Shown here one piece after another: positions 60,813 to 64,000 of a DNA stretch of 64,000 nucleotides. Where the stretch lies: NCBI GenBank assembly GCA_003280185.1, contig QCFP01000001.1, positions 1 to 64,000 of the forward strand, given 5' to 3'. Below the pieces are notes generated by a model. The model had not been told where the DNA came from. It ran no database searches and saw nothing but the letters and a program-made list of their open reading frames with translations. The position numbers and the translations under genes were made by a program. The stretch's first letter is position 1. Each line of letters begins with the position of its first letter. Source of the DNA: Prochlorococcus sp. AG-363-L02. Its GTDB lineage: Bacteria; Cyanobacteriota; Cyanobacteriia; PCC-6307; Cyanobiaceae.

Positions 60813-61865
60813 GTGTTTTTTAGACGCTTCAAGCTATCCAGGGATATTGGTATTGACCTGGGGACAGCGAATACTCTGATTTACGTATCAGGCAAAGGAA
60901 TTGTCCTTCAGGAGCCCTCTGTTGTTGCAATGGATTTAGAGGAAGGGGTTCCGTTGGCTGTTGGTGATGATGCCAAGTTGATGCTTGGTAGGACACCAGG
61001 CAATATTCGCGCTGTTAGACCTTTGCGTGATGGTGTTATTGCTGATTTCGATGCAGCTGAACAGATGCTTAAAAGCTTTATTCAGAAATGCAATGAAGGT
61101 AGAGGAATTATTGCTCCCCGTTTAGTAGTTGGCATACCTAGTGGAGTCACAGGTGTTGAACGACGGGCTGTAAGAGAAGCTGGTATGGCAGGTGCTCGAG
61201 AGGTTCATTTAATCGATGAACCTGTTGCAGCAGCCATTGGCGCAAAGTTGCCTGTTACTGAACCTATAGGCACGATGATTGTTGATATTGGTGGGGGGAC
61301 TACTGAAGTTGCTGTAATGAGTTTGGGAGGAACAGTTTTAAGTGAGTCGGTTCGCGTGGCTGGAGATGAGATCAATGATTCGATAGGAACTTATCTAAAG
61401 AAAGTTCATAATCTTGTTGTTGGAGAGCGCACGGCTGAGGAAATTAAAATTCGTATTGGATCAGCTTTTCCTGACAATGAGTTTGATTTGCAATCAATGG
61501 ATGTGAGGGGTCTGCATATGCTTTCTGGCTTACCACGCTCGGTAAATCTTCAAGCTGGTGATTTACGTGAGGCTATGGCTGAGCCACTAAACAAAATTGT
61601 TGATGCAGTAAAAAGAACTCTTGAACGCACTCCTCCTGAGCTTGCTGCTGACATTGTTGATAGAGGCATCATGTTGGCTGGTGGTGGCGCTTTAGTAAGG
61701 GGGATAAGTGATTTAGTTAGCCATGAAACAGGGATCTTTACTCATGTAGCAGAAGACCCTTTGCTTTGTGTCGTAAATGGATGTGGCCAAGTCTTGGAGG
61801 ACTTCAAGAGGCTTAGGCGGGTTCTTGATACTCCTGAATTTGCTAGGTCTGCTGTTAAGAACTGA
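60813..61865 (+). CDS. mreB: Rod-shape actin homologue MreB
   Basis: Forms membrane-bound filaments that guide cell wall growth. The 350 residues contain IGIDLGTANTLIYV, VVGIPSGVTGVERRA, DIGGGTTEVAVMS and GGGALVRGI, the actin-type phosphate and nucleotide motifs. GTG at 60813 (FFRRFKLSRDIG) is chosen; a TTG at 60798 would add five residues. It heads the operon mreB-mreC-mreD. Confidence 0.97.
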   Translation: MFFRRFKLSRDIGIDLGTANTLIYVSGKGIVLQEPSVVAMDLEEGVPLAVGDDAKLMLGRTPGNIRAVRPLRDGVIADFDAAEQMLKSFIQKCNEGRGIIAPRLVVGIPSGVTGVERRAVREAGMAGAREVHLIDEPVAAAIGAKLPVTEPIGTMIVDIGGGTTEVAVMSLGGTVLSESVRVAGDEINDSIGTYLKKVHNLVVGERTAEEIKIRIGSAFPDNEFDLQSMDVRGLHMLSGLPRSVNLQAGDLREAMAEPLNKIVDAVKRTLERTPPELAADIVDRGIMLAGGGALVRGISDLVSHETGIFTHVAEDPLLCVVNGCGQVLEDFKRLRRVLDTPEFARSAVKN

Positions 61866-61870
61866 TTTAG

Positions 61871-62617
61871 ATGAGAGCTCAGTTGTGGCGAGCTTCTCAG
61901 CGTTGGCGTTTGTTACGTCGTTTAGCTCCATGGTTATTTTTAACTACAGCTCTTGTTGCAGTTCGATTTACTAAGGGTGCTGTTTTTTCTGATTTCTATG
62001 CATTATTTACAAAACCATTTTGGCCAGGTCAGGCTCAAAGGGAATGGATTGAAGGCGCCTTAAAGGTAGAACAAAAAGCGAAATTAAATTTGCTTCAGCA
62101 GGAAAATGATCGCCTTAAGTTATTGCTTTCTTTGGATAGTAAGTCTAAAGGTAAAGGATTGATTTCTGCAGCAGTTATTTCTCGTAGATATGGAGGGTGG
62201 TGGCAACAATTAGAAATTGGTAAGGGACTATTGAATGGAATAGCTAAGGATGATGTAGTCATTGGTCCAGGTGGACTAGTTGGGAGGGTTAGTAGTGTTA
62301 CGCCAGTAACCTCTCGAATCCTTTTATTAACTTCTCCTGCTAGCAAAGTTGCAGTTTGGGTGTCTAGAAATCAGCAACATGGGATGTTGATCGGCAATGG
62401 AACTAATCGACCTCAATTGGTTTTCTTAAATACTGAACCAAAGGTTGCGCCAGGAGATCTTGTGAGTACTTCACCAATCAGTACTTTGATGCCTCCTAAT
62501 CTGCCTGTAGGAGTCATTCAATCGATTGATGCTGGTGCGTTACCTTCTCCGATAGCAAATGTTCAATTGATTGCCCCTCCTGAAGCTATTGATTGGGTTC
62601 AAGTCAGGACGCGCTGA
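61871..62617 (+). CDS. mreC: Rod shape-determining protein MreC
   Basis: A periplasmic scaffold for the elongation complex. The 248 residues begin with a basic patch and one membrane helix (about 18-40), followed by a coiled coil (LKVEQKAKLNLLQQENDRLKLLLSL) and a beta-rich domain with GPGGLVGRVSSVTPVTSRILLLT. It starts six bases after mreB, and its TGA shares one base with the mreD ATG. Confidence 0.93.
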   Translation: MRAQLWRASQRWRLLRRLAPWLFLTTALVAVRFTKGAVFSDFYALFTKPFWPGQAQREWIEGALKVEQKAKLNLLQQENDRLKLLLSLDSKSKGKGLISAAVISRRYGGWWQQLEIGKGLLNGIAKDDVVIGPGGLVGRVSSVTPVTSRILLLTSPASKVAVWVSRNQQHGMLIGNGTNRPQLVFLNTEPKVAPGDLVSTSPISTLMPPNLPVGVIQSIDAGALPSPIANVQLIAPPEAIDWVQVRTR

Positions 62618-63147
62618 TGCTCAAGACTTTTTATAAGACTTCTTGGTGGCTGACATTGTTGACAGTCCCTTTCTTAACTCTCTTGGCTCCTAAGTGGTTA
62701 AGTGTTGCAGGAGTGGGACCTTGTTGGGCTGTGTTGTGGTTATTGCCATGGTCTCTTGAAGAAGGCATGTTTGCCGCTGTCATGGCTGGGTTTTTTCTTG
62801 GTTTGTTATTAGATGCACTTAGTGTTGATGGAGCAACCCTTATGCCTGTATTAATGGCACTTGGTTTCTGGTGGGGTTGGTTAGGAAGATATGGATCAGT
62901 TATTGAGGGGACATTAAATTTGGGTCTTCTGGCTTGGTTGGGATCAGTTTGTTCTAGTCTTAGTTTATTGGTACAGATTGTACTTTTCCATCATGATCAT
63001 CCGAGTAATGTAATTATTAGTTGGGCATGGCAAACCTTAATCATTCAATCTGTTCTAACAGGTTTGTCTGCACCATTGATAAGTTCTGGGTTTTTGGTGT
63101 TGTTAAGACGAAGGAAGTTGAGAAAAAGCTTTAATTCGGATGCTTAG
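62617..63147 (+). CDS. mreD: Rod shape-determining membrane protein MreD
   Basis: A 176-residue integral membrane protein with about five helices, in the place expected after mreC. The ATG at 62617 overlaps the mreC stop; an upstream in-frame start eight codons earlier would overlap mreC by 25 bases. MreD sequences are poorly conserved, so position and topology carry the call. It works with MreB, MreC and the PBP2/RodA pair. Confidence 0.85.
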   Translation: MLKTFYKTSWWLTLLTVPFLTLLAPKWLSVAGVGPCWAVLWLLPWSLEEGMFAAVMAGFFLGLLLDALSVDGATLMPVLMALGFWWGWLGRYGSVIEGTLNLGLLAWLGSVCSSLSLLVQIVLFHHDHPSNVIISWAWQTLIIQSVLTGLSAPLISSGFLVLLRRRKLRKSFNSDA

Positions 63148-63451
63148 AATATTCATATTTTTTGAATTTCTAAAAAAGATTTTTTGCTGTTCTTGCTATC
63201 GAAGGATATTGAGCAGGATTATTTGAAAGGTTTTAAGAACTTTCTCGAGATTCAGTTAATCAAGGATGAGGCTAAAGATTGAGGGGGATGCAGTCTTAAC
63301 AAGTCTAACGAGAAATTATTTTAAAAATTAAGTATAAATACGCAAGTATAAAACCTTAAAAAAATCGGAAAAAGGCTTCTTTTTGATCCTTTTAGCGCCT
63401 TTTGATTTTCGGCGGAAGTATATAGTTGATTTTCTTTATGAGGAATTGCTG
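63148..63451. other. 304-bp AT-rich region upstream of the RpaB-like gene
   Basis: No gene was found. It is strongly AT-rich and holds a direct repeat AAGTATAAA at 63330-63338 and 63344-63352 (14-bp period), about 100 bp before the response regulator start. Long leader or promoter sequences are likely. No HLR1 site (TTACA pairs) was seen. Confidence 0.5.
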
Positions 63452-64000
63452 ATGCGTGGGGGCGGTTCATCCCATTTAGAAAGCATTAATAGCTCAGCTG
63501 ATCAGAAGGGCCCAGTGAACCCAAAGGCCACTCTTTTGGTGGTTGATGACGAACCAGCTGTATTACGTGTTCTAGTAACTCGCCTTCAGTTAGCCGGTTA
63601 CAAGGTTTTGTCCGCTGAGGATGGTGAACAGGCACTAGAAGTATTTCATCGGGAGTCACCTGATTTAGTTGTCCTAGATGTGATGCTTCCAAAATTAGAT
63701 GGCTTCGCAGTTTGCAGAAGACTTCGAGCAGAGTCATGTGTTCCGATTATTTTTTTAACAGCCTTAGAGGCAATCTCAGAAAAAGTTGCAGGTTTAGATT
63801 TAGGAGCTGATGATTACCTTTCAAAACCATTTAGTCCTAAAGAATTAGAAGCAAGGATTGCAACTATTCTCCGCAGGGTAGGTCCTGGGACTTCAATTGC
63901 AGAGCCCCGAGAGCTTCCAGTAGGTCAAGGAGTTCTCAGAGTGGGTGATTTAGTAGTTGATACGAATCGAAGGCAGGTAAGTAGAGCTGGAGAACGTATT
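63452..64000 (+). CDS. rpaB: RpaB-like response regulator (OmpR/PhoB family), 3' truncated by window
   Basis: The first 183 residues of a two-domain response regulator run off the right edge. The receiver domain (about 30-145) has LLVVDDEPAVLR with the acidic pair, the phosphoacceptor Asp in LVVLDVMLPKLDGFAV, Thr in IIFLTALEAI and Lys in DDYLSKPFSPKELEARI, where the last segment matches RpaB (Ycf27) better than RpaA. A DNA-binding winged helix should follow. The first 28 residues form an N-terminal extension. RpaB controls high-light and photosystem genes. Confidence 0.87.
   Translation, partial: MRGGGSSHLESINSSADQKGPVNPKATLLVVDDEPAVLRVLVTRLQLAGYKVLSAEDGEQALEVFHRESPDLVVLDVMLPKLDGFAVCRRLRAESCVPIIFLTALEAISEKVAGLDLGADDYLSKPFSPKELEARIATILRRVGPGTSIAEPRELPVGQGVLRVGDLVVDTNRRQVSRAGERI

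Overview
The window looks like a chromosomal segment of a low-light-type Prochlorococcus or a very close marine picocyanobacterium. This is inferred from its content: photosystem small proteins (a PsbZ candidate and a Psb34/ssl1498-like peptide), the sulfolipid genes sqdB and sqdX, Ycf37-, Ycf52- and Ycf27-like genes, an AT-rich composition (about 38-40% GC by eye), short intergenic gaps, and the picocyanobacterial order asd-dapA-rnj-tilS-DUF561-uvrB/lysC-holA-cbiC/mutS-psbZ-ribH. No rRNA, IS element, prophage or CRISPR array is visible.

Layout. 1-446: 5' part of an AT-rich methyltransferase, probably the edge of a variable region. 606-3474: two conserved unknown genes and a class B penicillin-binding protein. 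3471-7622 (minus): sqdX and sqdB (sulfolipid), a Psb34-like peptide, thiG and a Ycf37-like TPR protein. 7916-9205: two small unknown genes, one with an HEATH zinc-protease motif, then rplT and rpmI. 9316-12220: a SpoIID-like lipoprotein and a membrane glycosyltransferase. 12234-18302 (minus): tig-clpP-clpX-LRAT-like-dnaX, a proteostasis and clamp-loader cluster with an odd LRAT-fold gene inside it. 18471-33917: lysine/threonine-pathway genes, RNase J, TilS, DNA repair (uvrB, mutS), holA, a cobalamin gene, PsbZ and RibH. 33992-34063: tRNA-Gly(GCC).

34096-41138 is the most accessory-looking part: a methyltransferase and a glycosyltransferase of high AT content follow the tRNA, then a GNAT acetyltransferase, rfbA, rfbB and an ABC exporter. 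It resembles a small cell-surface polysaccharide island next to a tRNA gene.

41483-50229: secA, cysE, a GntR-type regulator, infC, miaA and gyrB. 50241-54366: an SH3 protein, paired fluoride channels, glutathione peroxidase, MgtE and a group 2 sigma factor. 54351-60670: hydrolase, mutY, fructokinase, tsaE, ahcY, DedA and ssb. 60813-63147: mreBCD. The window ends inside an RpaB-like response regulator.

No wholly new multi-gene system could be demonstrated. The best leads are a perfect 28-bp palindrome inside mutS, clustered inverted repeats in the secA leader and between gntR and infC, a possible 9-codon leader peptide coupled to mutY, a CAA repeat and A6 slip site in dnaX, a divergent extended PsbZ, an orphan HEATH protein, the LRAT-like gene in the clpX-dnaX operon, and an unannotated WP...CPC small ORF without a normal start codon.
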